From positions 21,845 through 85,844 of the forward strand of contig NZ_CAJKOX010000015.1 of NCBI RefSeq assembly GCF_905201705.1: a stretch of DNA of 64,000 nt, in the 5' to 3' direction. The notes beneath the pieces were generated by a model. The model was not told the origin of the DNA and made no database searches. It saw only the letters and a program-made list of their open reading frames with translations. The DNA is from an uncultured Marvinbryantia sp. (GTDB taxonomy: Bacteria; Bacillota; Clostridia; Lachnospirales; Lachnospiraceae). Of this stretch, positions 54,849 through 63,019 are shown piece after piece (the stretch's first letter is position 1; each line of letters begins with the position of its first letter). A program made the position numbers and the translations under genes.

Positions 54849-54875
54849 AGTTTACATAATGTAATTACGTCTACA
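54849..54875. other. dif-like sequence at the 3' end of the recombinase gene
   Basis: AGTTTACATAA at 54849-54859 is an exact reverse complement of the XerD half-site TTATGTAAACT of Gram-positive dif. It is followed by a 5-6 base spacer and TTACGTCTACA, a poor second half. It overlaps the stop codon of the tyrosine recombinase gene. The second half is weak, so it is only a candidate. Confidence 0.35.
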
Positions 54876-55929
54876 ATTCCCGCAGATGCACAGCAGAAGC
54901 AGCGCTTCGCCTGCGGGCGTCATCCATCGCCGCATAATGCTTTTTCGTGGTATTTACATCCTTGTGTCCGAGGACATCCGCTACCAGGTAGATATCGTTT
55001 GTTTCCTGATACAGACTGGTGCCATAGGTACTGCGAAGCTTATGCGGCGTAATTTTTTTTGTAGTGGTGATTTCCCGCGCATATTTTTTTACGAGATTTT
55101 CAACTGCCTGCACGCCGATCCGTTTCCGCTGCGTGGAGAGAAACAACGCATTTTCATTGCCTGCAACCGGCGTGATACCAAGACGTTCCTCCAGATAATC
55201 CCGCAGAGCCTTTTCAACTTCATCACCGAAATAGACAACCATTTCATTGCCGCCTTTGCGGACAACCTTGATACCGTTATTTTTAAAGTCGACATCGCCG
55301 ATATCCAGGCCGACGCACTCAGACACACGGATGCCGGTTCCGAGAAGCAGGGTGACCAGAGCGAGATCCCGCAGCTTTGTTTTTTCCCAGTAAGCTTTTT
55401 TCTGACCGGACAGTGAATCGCCTGCATGTTCGATATAGTCAAGAAGTGAAGCCGTTTCGTCCGAATCCAGGCGCACAATCGCTTTATCATGGATTTTCGG
55501 CATATCCACGAGCACCGTCGGGTTCGTCTTTATCATTTCACGCTTAAAAAAGTATGCGTAAAATCCGCGCAGAGCCACCATTTTTCGCTTTAACGCACGT
55601 TCCCCGTTCGTTTTCAGACCGTCCTCAGACTGATAAACCTTTAAATACTCCAGATATTCCTCGATATCGACCGGTTTGATCTTATCGAGAATATCCAGCG
55701 AAATATCCGTCATTTCCTTACCGCGCAAAGCCGGATTTTCCTCCAGCAAAAACTGAAAGAATACACGGATATCATATGCATAGGAAATTCTGGTACGTGT
55801 GGATGTGGTCGGCTCAATAGCGCGAAAATAATCCCTGGCAAAGTCCGGCATCGTTTTTAAAATTTCTCGCATACGCAAGGTATTGTCTACTTTAACCTGT
55901 TCATGATACGTAAGCTGGTTTTTGTCCAT
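54871..55929 (-). CDS. Tyrosine recombinase (XerC/XerD-like)
   Basis: A 352-residue site-specific recombinase. All catalytic residues are visible: R201 in GTGIRVSE, K225 in VVRKGGNE, H296-x-x-R299 in PHKLRSTYG, H322 in LGHKDVNTT and the nucleophile Y332 in KKHYAAMD. The N-terminal SAM-like DNA-binding part spans about 20-140. Length and motifs resemble the Xer group more than phage integrases. No phage genes are nearby. The ATG at 55929 follows GAAAGGAACC on the minus strand. Confidence 0.92.
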   Translation of the reverse strand: MDKNQLTYHEQVKVDNTLRMREILKTMPDFARDYFRAIEPTTSTRTRISYAYDIRVFFQFLLEENPALRGKEMTDISLDILDKIKPVDIEEYLEYLKVYQSEDGLKTNGERALKRKMVALRGFYAYFFKREMIKTNPTVLVDMPKIHDKAIVRLDSDETASLLDYIEHAGDSLSGQKKAYWEKTKLRDLALVTLLLGTGIRVSECVGLDIGDVDFKNNGIKVVRKGGNEMVVYFGDEVEKALRDYLEERLGITPVAGNENALFLSTQRKRIGVQAVENLVKKYAREITTTKKITPHKLRSTYGTSLYQETNDIYLVADVLGHKDVNTTKKHYAAMDDARRRSAASAVHLREL

Positions 55930-55982
55930 ATTATATATGGTTCCTTTCAAAAAAAGTGTTTTGTGATAAATGATTGAAATTT

Positions 55983-56028
55983 TCGTATAAATCTATTGGA
56001 AAAACTATGGTTTGTCGTATAGATCTAT
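55983..56028. repeat. Direct repeats upstream of the recombinase gene
   Basis: TCGTATAAATCTAT (55983-55996) and TCGTATAGATCTAT (56015-56028) match at 13 of 14 positions and are 32 bases apart, about three helical turns. They may be a regulator site for the minus-strand recombinase gene, whose start is 54 bases away. Confidence 0.55.
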
Positions 56029-56061
56029 CCATATCTATAAAATACCACATCCACACTCCGG

Positions 56062-56125
56062 TTGTCAATCCCAATCCACCAATCCATTTCATTCAACCGC
56101 CGTCAAAACGGATTGGGATTGACAA
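56062..56125. repeat. 16-base perfect inverted repeat
   Basis: TTGTCAATCCCAATCC (56062-56077) and GGATTGGGATTGACAA (56110-56125) enclose a 32-base loop. It lies between the recombinase gene start and the end of the ATPase gene. A T-rich stretch follows on the plus strand only, which does not suit a terminator for the minus-strand ATPase gene. It could be a binding site or the trace of an insertion. Confidence 0.7.
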
Positions 56126-56146
56126 ATTTTTGTATACGTATTTTCT

Positions 56147-57727
56147 TTACACAACTGCCTCAATTAAAACTTTATCCCCAAGAAAAATTTCTCTGACGCC
56201 AATTTCTTTTTTCTTATTAAAATTAAAGCTAAGCATATATCCCTTCTTCAAATGAAAATAATCCAGGTAATCTGATAACTGTTTCTCACCTCGTTCATTA
56301 TAAGCATTGCCGCGCCAGACCTTCATTTCTATAATATGTTGTTCTCCATGATAATAAATAACCACGTCCATACGTTCCCTGTTTCTTGTTTCAGGTTCTA
56401 TGCTATAATTTCCGATACCATTAATAATGGGCTTTAAAAATAACAAAAAATAGCGTCTTCCGACATCCTCCAGAAAAGTTTCATCCCTGTCGCCATACAG
56501 ATAATCAAATGTCTCTATAAATTTTTCCAATATTTTACGTACATTCAAATGACCGCCACTAATAAAATAATTTCTTTCCTGAACACCAGCATCATAGATT
56601 TTATTTCCGACAAACTCTTCTGAAATAAAGAAATTATAAAGTACCGTTTCAAATATACGATTAGAAATAACTACCGTATCATTTACATTTCTGATAAAAC
56701 CGAACATAGCTGCTGTTTCAATATAACTGTTTGTTGATATATATGGAATAGACTTTCCATTAAATAACAGTTCATAAAGCACGGTTTTAAGCTCCGGATA
56801 AGAATACAGTTTATCTATCAGAGACTGATATAACGGATTATTTTCCTTTACAAGCATTTTCTCCGCTTCAAAAAAACCTTTTTCTGTCCAGGCGTCATTT
56901 TTATCTGGAAACTCTTTGCTCCCGGCAATACGTTCATCTAAAAATTTACACAGCCTGGATACCAGGTATGGGTACCCGGATGTATATTCGTACAACAACT
57001 CCGCTATCTTCTGCACATCCATCCCGGTATGATAGTCTGTCTCGTATTCCATCAGCATCCCTGAAATATCTTCTGCAGAAAAGCTCATGCTTACAAGAAA
57101 ATCTGCCGCTATGTTCCAGGGACTATTTGTTTTATGATCATCCTCCGCTCGTATCTTTCTTTTAATATTTCGGACATCATAAACGCCTGCCAGAATTACA
57201 GACTGAAAAGTCGGCGTCACATCACTGTCCAGATAAGCTGCACGAAGCTGCGCCAGGAAATCAAGAAATACCTGATTATTTGTTGCCGTATCTACCTCAT
57301 CTATAATCAGAACAATTCGTTTGTCAGACCTTTTACACCAGAGACGTAAAATTCGGAATAATGCCTGCAGCGAGTTTATTCTTGCAGAGCCATCCGTAAA
57401 AGCTTTTAATTCTTCTGATATCTCTTCCGGAAGCTGCACTGCCGCTTCCAGCAGCTCTTCCGCAAAAGCTGCTACAAAAGTTTGTTCATTTTCAAAAGAA
57501 AGGGAACTCATTCTCTGAAAATCAAGGCTAATTACATCATATTCTTTTTTCAGATGATGAGCCAGTGCCCGCAACGTGGTAGTTTTTCCATATTGTCTTG
57601 CCCGATTAATCGTAAAATATGCTCCATCATCAACCATACGACTGATCTCGTCAAGTCTCGATCCAAGATTGACCATATAGTGTCTGTCCGAACGGCATGC
57701 TCCATTTACATTAAAAACTTTCGCCAC
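56147..57727 (-). CDS. AAA ATPase with C-terminal PD-(D/E)XK nuclease-like domain
   Basis: A 526-residue protein. The N-terminal half is an AAA-like ATPase with P-loop RARQYGKTTT (about 42-51) and Walker B IVLIIDEVD (138-146). The C-terminal end carries a PD-(D/E)XK pattern: MDVVIYY then IEMKVWRG near 467. This matches the AAA-ATPase_like plus PDDEXK_9 group, widespread in gut anaerobes and mobile, with unknown function. Clearly AT-richer than its neighbours. The GTG at 57727 follows AAGGAGAG; the TTG at 57751 overlaps that site. Confidence 0.88.
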   Translation of the reverse strand: MAKVFNVNGACRSDRHYMVNLGSRLDEISRMVDDGAYFTINRARQYGKTTTLRALAHHLKKEYDVISLDFQRMSSLSFENEQTFVAAFAEELLEAAVQLPEEISEELKAFTDGSARINSLQALFRILRLWCKRSDKRIVLIIDEVDTATNNQVFLDFLAQLRAAYLDSDVTPTFQSVILAGVYDVRNIKRKIRAEDDHKTNSPWNIAADFLVSMSFSAEDISGMLMEYETDYHTGMDVQKIAELLYEYTSGYPYLVSRLCKFLDERIAGSKEFPDKNDAWTEKGFFEAEKMLVKENNPLYQSLIDKLYSYPELKTVLYELLFNGKSIPYISTNSYIETAAMFGFIRNVNDTVVISNRIFETVLYNFFISEEFVGNKIYDAGVQERNYFISGGHLNVRKILEKFIETFDYLYGDRDETFLEDVGRRYFLLFLKPIINGIGNYSIEPETRNRERMDVVIYYHGEQHIIEMKVWRGNAYNERGEKQLSDYLDYFHLKKGYMLSFNFNKKKEIGVREIFLGDKVLIEAVV

Positions 57728-57839
57728 TCTCGTCTGCTCTCTCCTTTCCAAAGCTTCAGTTATCGCTTCTCTTCATAGCTTTAGTTTGCCATATCCTGCA
57801 TCCAATTGCAAGCGATTCCCAAAAGTATTTTCCCGTCGC

Positions 57840-57967
57840 AGTCGTCATGGTCGTTATTTCACTCCGTTCGCAGTAACCTTCGCAAATCCATTTAAAATTC
57901 GCTTTGCGAATGGGATTTGCTTATACTTGAGGCTGGCGTGAACAATAACTACTGTCTGCACCAGCCT
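57840..57967. repeat. Intergenic hairpins between ATPase and LysM genes
   Basis: The 250-base gap holds TTCACTCCGTTCGCAG near 57859, a motif that looks like a dispersed repeat. A stem GCAAATCCATT/AATGGGATTTGC follows with inner ATTCGC/GCGAAT (57891-57920), and AGGCTGG/CCAGCCT pairs at 57930-57967. The last could end the LysM transcript, although no T run is seen. Confidence 0.45.
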
Positions 57968-57978
57968 GGAACCCTCGC

Positions 57979-58320
57979 CTACTTTTTCACATCCGAGTAA
58001 TACGGAATCGTCAGAACTTGCCCGTATTGCAAAGTTGCCCCCAGATGGTTAATTTCCTTTATCTCACGGATATATTCGTTGATACTCCGGTATTCTTCCG
58101 TAATATGCTCTGCAGCGATGTCCCACAGCGTATCGCCGTTCTCCACGCGAACCTCTGTATAATATTTATAAGTCTGTGGTCTTTCCGCCTGTGCACCAAA
58201 ATTGTGAAACAGGATGGACACGGAAAGTGAAAGAACCACCATCGCACAAATGGATGCTATTCTTCTGTTTCTCTGAATCCGGCGTTTCTGAAGTATTCTC
58301 TCTTTTCTTGTTCTGCTCAT
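57979..58320 (-). CDS. LysM protein, YneA-like SOS cell-division inhibitor candidate
   Basis: A 113-residue protein with a basic N-terminus (RKERILQKRRIQRNRR), one transmembrane helix (ASICAMVVLSLSVSILF) and a C-terminal LysM domain (VENGDTLWDIAAEHI ... INHLGATLQYGQVLTIPY). This is the YneA architecture, a division inhibitor made during SOS in Bacillus. Three LexA-like boxes around its promoter agree. In Bacillus lexA is divergent from yneA; here no lexA is in the window. The ATG at 58320 follows GAGGGAG on the minus strand. Confidence 0.87.
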   Translation of the reverse strand: MSRTRKERILQKRRIQRNRRIASICAMVVLSLSVSILFHNFGAQAERPQTYKYYTEVRVENGDTLWDIAAEHITEEYRSINEYIREIKEINHLGATLQYGQVLTIPYYSDVKK

Positions 58321-58355
58321 AAGTATCTCCCTCACCTTTCCCCTTTGAAAAAATC

Positions 58356-58429
58356 AGAACCTGTGTTCGATAGCTTGATTATATAATCAGAACAGGTGTT
58401 TGTCAATATGTTTTTCGAACAAATTTTCG
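58356..58429 (-). promoter_or_regulatory. Promoter of the LysM gene with three LexA (SOS) boxes
   Basis: On the minus strand TTGACA (58401-58406) and TATAAT (58378-58383) are spaced by exactly 17 bases. Box 1 is AGAACCTGTGTTCG at 58356-58369, a full GAAC-N4-GTTC match just downstream of the -10. Box 2 is AGAACAGGTGTTTG at 58389-58402, with one mismatch, in the spacer and touching the -35. Box 3 is CGAACAAATTTTCG at 58416-58429, with one mismatch, upstream of the -35. The Gram-positive LexA consensus is CGAACrnryGTTCG. Confidence 0.85.
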
Positions 58430-58444
58430 ATATTTTAGATATAG

Positions 58445-58612
58445 GAAATACTGGCAAAGTATGATAGAATTCTGAATCCCTGCCCGCCCTTTATCCGCTG
58501 TGAGGAGGTCTCTGAAGAAGCAATTGAATCTGATTTTTTTGTCGGATATGAATTTAAGAAATATCTGTTGAAGGTTCAACAAGCAATTATTATTTATTGT
58601 TTAACACGGTAA
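58445..58612 (+). pseudogene. Orphan open stretch without a start, possible gene remnant
   Basis: Between stops at 58442 and 58610 a 55-codon frame runs with coding-like content (RILNPCPPFIRCEEVSEEAIE then DFFVGYEFKKYLLKVQQA) but no start codon with a ribosome binding site. It sits in the space where Bacillus has lexA, but it does not look like LexA. It may be a decayed gene fragment. The remainder of the 58321-58724 gap holds the promoters of its two flanking genes. Confidence 0.3.
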
Positions 58613-58654
58613 ATTTTCAAAAGCAGAAAAGAAATGACAATAAATGTTAAATTG

Positions 58655-58689
58655 CGTTGCTTGCGGCAACGGTCAGTTCAGCCTACAAT
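58655..58689 (+). promoter_or_regulatory. Promoter and palindromic operator of the XRE regulator
   Basis: TTGCGG (58661-58666) and TACAAT (58684-58689) with 17 bases between. A perfect inverted repeat CGTTGC-ttgcg-GCAACG at 58655-58671 covers the -35, a plausible autoregulatory site. Confidence 0.55.
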
Positions 58690-58724
58690 AGAAGTAACAA
58701 TCAAAAGAAAGGAGGCTATCCCCG

Positions 58725-59234
58725 ATGCTCAGCGAAAACATTAAAGCTATCAGAAAATCAAAGGGGCTTTCACAGCAGGAACTTGCCGTCAGACTGAATG
58801 TCGTGCGTCAGACAGTTTCCAAGTGGGAACAGGGACTGTCAGTTCCTGATGCTGATGTGTTAATTTCCTTATCGGAAGTGCTTGAAACACCCGTTAGCAC
58901 GCTGCTGGGAGAAACCGTTATGGAAACAGAGTCTGATACTTTAAAAGCCATTTCAGAAAAACTGGAGGTGATAAATCTGCAACTGGCACAGAGGAAGAGC
59001 ATGAGAAGAAAAATTATTTACTGGTCGCTTATTTCGTTATGTATCATCCTGGTAATCGTTTTTGCAGTTTTACTGGAATTGGAAAGTCCTTATCTGGGTT
59101 GGAATTACAGTGACCCCGAAACCGCTGTTCTCGGAGTGTTATTTCACTCGTTTGAATGGCTGTTTATCAGATTCGCACCGATTATCCTTGTCGGTGCAAT
59201 CGCCGGAATTATCTTAACACGAAAAAAAGAATAA
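58725..59234 (+). CDS. XRE-family regulator with C-terminal membrane segments
   Basis: A 169-residue protein. Residues 1-65 are a helix-turn-helix (IRKSKGLSQQELAVRLNVVRQTVSKWEQGLSVPDAD), then a short coiled linker and two transmembrane helices (IIYWSLISLCIILVIVFAVLL and FAPIILVGAIAGIIL). This membrane-anchored XRE type is common in Firmicutes; targets are unknown. AAAGGAGG precedes the ATG. It is the only plus-strand gene in the last 9 kb and is AT-rich, perhaps acquired. Confidence 0.9.
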   Translation: MLSENIKAIRKSKGLSQQELAVRLNVVRQTVSKWEQGLSVPDADVLISLSEVLETPVSTLLGETVMETESDTLKAISEKLEVINLQLAQRKSMRRKIIYWSLISLCIILVIVFAVLLELESPYLGWNYSDPETAVLGVLFHSFEWLFIRFAPIILVGAIAGIILTRKKE

Positions 59235-59278
59235 TCTTATTTTCTATCAAGGATACTACTGAAAAATTATATGTATAT

Positions 59279-59307
59279 GGCAGGAGAACAGATTTTCTCC
59301 TGCCTTT
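59279..59307 (+). terminator. Terminator after the XRE gene
   Basis: GGCAGGAGAA (59279-59288) and TTCTCCTGCC (59295-59304) form a ten-base perfect stem with a six-base loop, then TTT. Confidence 0.85.
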
Positions 59308-59464
59308 GCCTGTATTCCGGCTGTAGGTAGATTGGTGTGCTGCATTTTGTTCACACCTCCTGCGTATAAACCTTTTTCCAAAAATCAATTAAAGCAATAA
59401 CTTTTACGGTCATTTCACTTGCTCTGCTGATATCATTAGTTCATATTCTTTGCAGGGACTGGCT

Positions 59465-60970
59465 TTAGGAAACACCAGCCTGCACAGGCTGTAAAAATGC
59501 TTCCTTCGCCTTCTCAAGCCCCGGTCCCATAACCTCCATGGTGCGATCATAAGACGCCTGCGCTTCCTCACGGATATCGGCGATGCCCATGGTGCTTTCG
59601 ATATTTGCCACATCGTCAAGCGGCAGAATGTAGTATTTTGAACCGCTTTCATCTGAGTAGCGGTATACCCAGGTAGGGAGCAGATCGACGTCCGTCAGCG
59701 AAACCTCCCCGCGGCTGTTCTGGTGCAGGTGCAGCGTAACCATTGCACCGTCCTCTGTGTGTCCGGTGGGCATCTCGTCCATCAGATACGTCCGCTGGTT
59801 GCTGAGCGCATTGCCCTCGGAATACACCACCAGCATCTTCTCTCCGGCTGCGTTCGTCAACACATCGATCGGCTGCTCGCAGTGCGGATGTCCGCCGATG
59901 ATCGCATTGACGCCGAGATCACATAATTTCTGTGCGATCTCATCCTGGTACTGCGCCTCCTCCAACTGATATTCCGTTCCCCAGTGCATATTTGCGATGA
60001 TAAACTGTGCTCCTTCCGCCTTCATCGCGCGGATATTTTCTTCCATCTCCGTATAAAACGGCGCCAGGTTATCATAATTGAAGGAATTTAAAAGCGGGGC
60101 GTCCGCCGTTTCCATAATCATTCCGTTGATGCTTTTGTCAGGACCGCCCGTTACATTCGTGGTCTCATAGACATAATCGATGAATCCTACTTTAATACCA
60201 TCGATATAGGCTATGTAATAGTGTTTTTCCTGCTCATTTTTACGGATTCCGGTGTAAGCGATCCCCTTCTCCTCGTAAACCTCCATGGTCCGGGTAAAAC
60301 CGTAGGACCATGCATCATAAATATGGTTTGTCGCGAGCATCTGCAGATCCACGCCGCTGCCTTTGATATTTTCAATGATCACATCCGGCGACTTGAAATT
60401 CGGGTAACCGGAATATCCAAGCTCTTCTCCGCCAAGCGCGCCCTCAAACTCACAGGTCATGTAGTCCGGCGCACTATAATATGGCGTGATGAATTTATAA
60501 ATCGAGGAAAAATCATAATTGCCCTCCTCGTCCGGATAAGAATCGATAAACGGAGAATGCAGCAGCATACAGCCGGTACTTCCGACGGTGATATCCTTTT
60601 CCGCAAAGACCGGCTCTGTTTCCGTGACCGGCTGCTCTGTGACAGCTTCCGTCTGGCGCAGCGACGACAGCGCACCTCCAGCCAGACGCACGAGCTTTGA
60701 GATGCCAAAGCCAAGCAACAGAATTACCGCCGCCACGCAAAAGACAGCCCCTGCGCCCTTCAATACTGTCTGCAGCAATTCTTTTCTGCGGTACCGCTTA
60801 AACTCTTCTTCCGATAATGTTTTTCTCAGCTTTTCTCTTTTTCTTTTTGCTTTTTTGGCACGCAGCCGGTATTCGCAGTACAGATCCTCCAGCCAGTAAC
60901 CAAGGTCTGCAAACCTGTCCGCGATTTTTCCCGCAATTCTTCCTGCCCGCTCTTTCCACTTCTGTTTCAT
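59465..60970 (-). CDS. CapA family protein (PgsA-like metallophosphoesterase fold)
   Basis: A 501-residue membrane-anchored protein. A charged basic cytoplasmic part (1-65) precedes one helix (GAGAVFCVAAVILLLGFGI) and an extracytoplasmic CapA domain: GSTGCMLLHSPFI, CEFEGALGG, LATNHIYDAWSYGF, NMHWGTEYQ and IIGGHPHCEQPI hold the metal-site residues. The family includes poly-gamma-glutamate synthesis proteins, but capB/capC are not here; other members act in cell-wall processes. Shares strand with the HAD gene 79 bases upstream. Confidence 0.88.
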   Translation of the reverse strand: MKQKWKERAGRIAGKIADRFADLGYWLEDLYCEYRLRAKKAKRKREKLRKTLSEEEFKRYRRKELLQTVLKGAGAVFCVAAVILLLGFGISKLVRLAGGALSSLRQTEAVTEQPVTETEPVFAEKDITVGSTGCMLLHSPFIDSYPDEEGNYDFSSIYKFITPYYSAPDYMTCEFEGALGGEELGYSGYPNFKSPDVIIENIKGSGVDLQMLATNHIYDAWSYGFTRTMEVYEEKGIAYTGIRKNEQEKHYYIAYIDGIKVGFIDYVYETTNVTGGPDKSINGMIMETADAPLLNSFNYDNLAPFYTEMEENIRAMKAEGAQFIIANMHWGTEYQLEEAQYQDEIAQKLCDLGVNAIIGGHPHCEQPIDVLTNAAGEKMLVVYSEGNALSNQRTYLMDEMPTGHTEDGAMVTLHLHQNSRGEVSLTDVDLLPTWVYRYSDESGSKYYILPLDDVANIESTMGIADIREEAQASYDRTMEVMGPGLEKAKEAFLQPVQAGVS

Positions 60971-61049
60971 AACTCACTTTATCTTTCCGGGGCGTTCCTG
61001 CGTGATGGCGCCTGCGTCAGCGCGCATGTCCCTGTGTACTTTATTTGTA

Positions 61050-61733
61050 TTATCCGGCAATTTCCGGCAGTTCCCTTATATCGTGTATTTCATATGTGAT
61101 GTTGATTCCGGCCGGAGCCGGTTTTCTTCCCGGATTGTACCAGCAGGTGTCCAGTCCGGCGTTGATGCCGCCCATAATATCAGCCGTCAGTGAATCCCCT
61201 ACCATCAGCGCATTTTCTTTCCGAAAGCCCGGAATCTGCGCAAATACATAATCAAAATATCCCTTTTGCGGCTTCGGTATGCCAATCTCTTCCGACACAA
61301 AAATGCCCTTTACCAGCTTATCCAGTCCGCTTATGGCAAAGCGGCTGTACTGTGTGGCGGCAACGCCATTCGTCACAATATATAAATCGTGCGTCTCTTT
61401 AAGCTTTCTGCAGACCTCATCGGCGTGTTCGATCAGAAAGCCTCCCTTTCCCAGCTCTTCGTGATATGTGAGTCGCACCGCATCCGGGTCCGCCGTAATG
61501 TCAAGCGCCCTAAAAAGACGCCGGAAACGCTCAACAAGCAGGGTGTCCTTGTCGAAAACACCCTGCTCAAATTCTTCCCAGCATTTTTTATTAATGCCGG
61601 AATAAAGCGCTAAAATTTCTTTGCTGAACGGAAGCTGATGACGGCGCAGAGCGTTTTCCAGCCCCTGCGCCTCCGCTCTCTTAAAATCAAGCAGCGTCTC
61701 ATCCGCATCCAGAAACAATGTCTGATATTTCAT
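61050..61733 (-). CDS. YjjG-like HAD nucleotidase
   Basis: A 227-residue HAD-superfamily phosphatase. Motif I is FLDADETLLDF with both aspartates, IVTNGVAATQ is motif II, and NALMVGDSLTADIMGG is motif IV. The first motif with ADETL is typical of YjjG-type enzymes that clear non-canonical pyrimidine nucleotides. GCGAGG lies before the ATG on the minus strand. Confidence 0.9.
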   Translation of the reverse strand: MKYQTLFLDADETLLDFKRAEAQGLENALRRHQLPFSKEILALYSGINKKCWEEFEQGVFDKDTLLVERFRRLFRALDITADPDAVRLTYHEELGKGGFLIEHADEVCRKLKETHDLYIVTNGVAATQYSRFAISGLDKLVKGIFVSEEIGIPKPQKGYFDYVFAQIPGFRKENALMVGDSLTADIMGGINAGLDTCWYNPGRKPAPAGINITYEIHDIRELPEIAG

Positions 61734-61818
61734 ATATGCCTCGCAAAACCGCTGACCGTATCCGCCGGGTGCATTTTCCGCTTCCGGAATTCGCCGCCCG
61801 CCGGATGCACTCTCCTGC

Positions 61819-62994
61819 TTAATGGTGGAACAGGCGGATGCCGGTAAACGCCATCACCATGCCGTATTTGTTGCAGCACTCGATCACGGCGTCGTCGCGC
61901 ACGGAGCCGCCCGGCTGTGCAATGTATTTTACGCCGCTCTTGTGCGCGCGCTCAATATTGTCGCTGAACGGGAAGAACGCGTCGGAACCGAGCGTCACGC
62001 CGTCCATCTGATCGAGCCATGCGCGCTTTTCTTCTCTTGTAAACACCTCCGGCTTCGTCTTGAATACCTTCTGCCATGCACCGTCCGCAAGCACATCCAT
62101 GTATTCCTCGCCGATGTATACGTCGATTGCATTGTCGCGATCCGCGCGGCGGATACCGTCGATAAACGGAAGGTTCATTACCTTCGGGCACTGGCGCAGC
62201 AGCCAGTTGTCTGCTTTCTGCCCGGCAAGACGCGTGCAGTGTACGCGGGATTGCTGTCCGGCGCCGATGCCGATCGCCTGTCCATCCTTCACGAAGCACA
62301 CAGAATTTGACTGTGTATATTTCAGCGTGATCAGCGCGATCTTCATATCACGGATCGCTTCTTCAGAAAGTTCCTTATTCTCCGTGACGATATTGGAGAG
62401 CAGCTCATCGTTGATCGGCAGCTCCTGGCGGCCCTGCTCGAAGGTCACGCCGAATACTTCCTTGTGCTCGATCGGAGCCGGAACATAAGTTTCATCAATT
62501 TTAATGACATTGTAATTGCCGTTCTTCTTCTGTTTCAGAATCTCCAGCGCTTCGTCCGTATATCCAGGAGCGATCACACCGTCGGAAACCTCGCGCTTAA
62601 TCAGCATCGCGGTATCCTTATCGCAGGGATCGGAAAGCGCGATAAAATCACCGAAGGAGGACATTCTGTCTGCTCCGCGCGCCCGCGCGTAAGCACACGC
62701 CAGCGGGGATAATTCGCCGCAGTCGTCCACCCAGTAGATTTTCGCCAGCGTCTCTGTGAGCGGCAGTCCGATCGCAGCGCCCGCCGGAGAAACATGCTTA
62801 AAGGAGGTAGCCGACGGAAGCCCGGTCGCCTTTTTCAGCTCGCGCACAAGCTGCCAGCCGTTTAAGGCATCCAGAAAGTTAATATAGCCCGGCTTTCCGC
62901 AGAGCACCTCGATGGGAAGCTCACCCTCCTGCATATAAATGCGGGACGGCTTCTGATTCGGGTTACAACCATATTTTAACTGCAGTTCTTTCAT
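61819..62994 (-). CDS. AICAR transformylase (stand-alone PurH formyltransferase domain)
   Basis: Adds a formyl group from 10-formyl-THF to AICAR, the ninth step of purine synthesis. 391 residues, only the AICARFT part; the N-terminal IMP cyclohydrolase domain of ordinary PurH (about 590 residues) is missing. The catalytic segment FKHVSPAGAAIG has the Lys-His pair and looks like the eukaryotic ATIC form, not the KHxNPCG form of most bacterial PurH. AAAGGACG precedes the ATG. It follows the purO gene after 25 bases. Confidence 0.95.
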   Translation of the reverse strand: MKELQLKYGCNPNQKPSRIYMQEGELPIEVLCGKPGYINFLDALNGWQLVRELKKATGLPSATSFKHVSPAGAAIGLPLTETLAKIYWVDDCGELSPLACAYARARGADRMSSFGDFIALSDPCDKDTAMLIKREVSDGVIAPGYTDEALEILKQKKNGNYNVIKIDETYVPAPIEHKEVFGVTFEQGRQELPINDELLSNIVTENKELSEEAIRDMKIALITLKYTQSNSVCFVKDGQAIGIGAGQQSRVHCTRLAGQKADNWLLRQCPKVMNLPFIDGIRRADRDNAIDVYIGEEYMDVLADGAWQKVFKTKPEVFTREEKRAWLDQMDGVTLGSDAFFPFSDNIERAHKSGVKYIAQPGGSVRDDAVIECCNKYGMVMAFTGIRLFHH

Positions 62995-63019
62995 GATCTT
63001 ACGTCCTTTCTTTTGAAAT

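Noticed and set aside
54871..57727. Prophage or integrative element
   Set aside because: Only a Xer-like recombinase and one ATPase are present; no structural, replication or transfer genes, and no flanking att pair was found.
58445..58612. LexA fragment in the space divergent from the LysM gene
   Set aside because: The short frame has neither the helix-turn-helix nor the Ala-Gly cleavage and Ser-Lys motifs of LexA, so it is listed only as a possible remnant.
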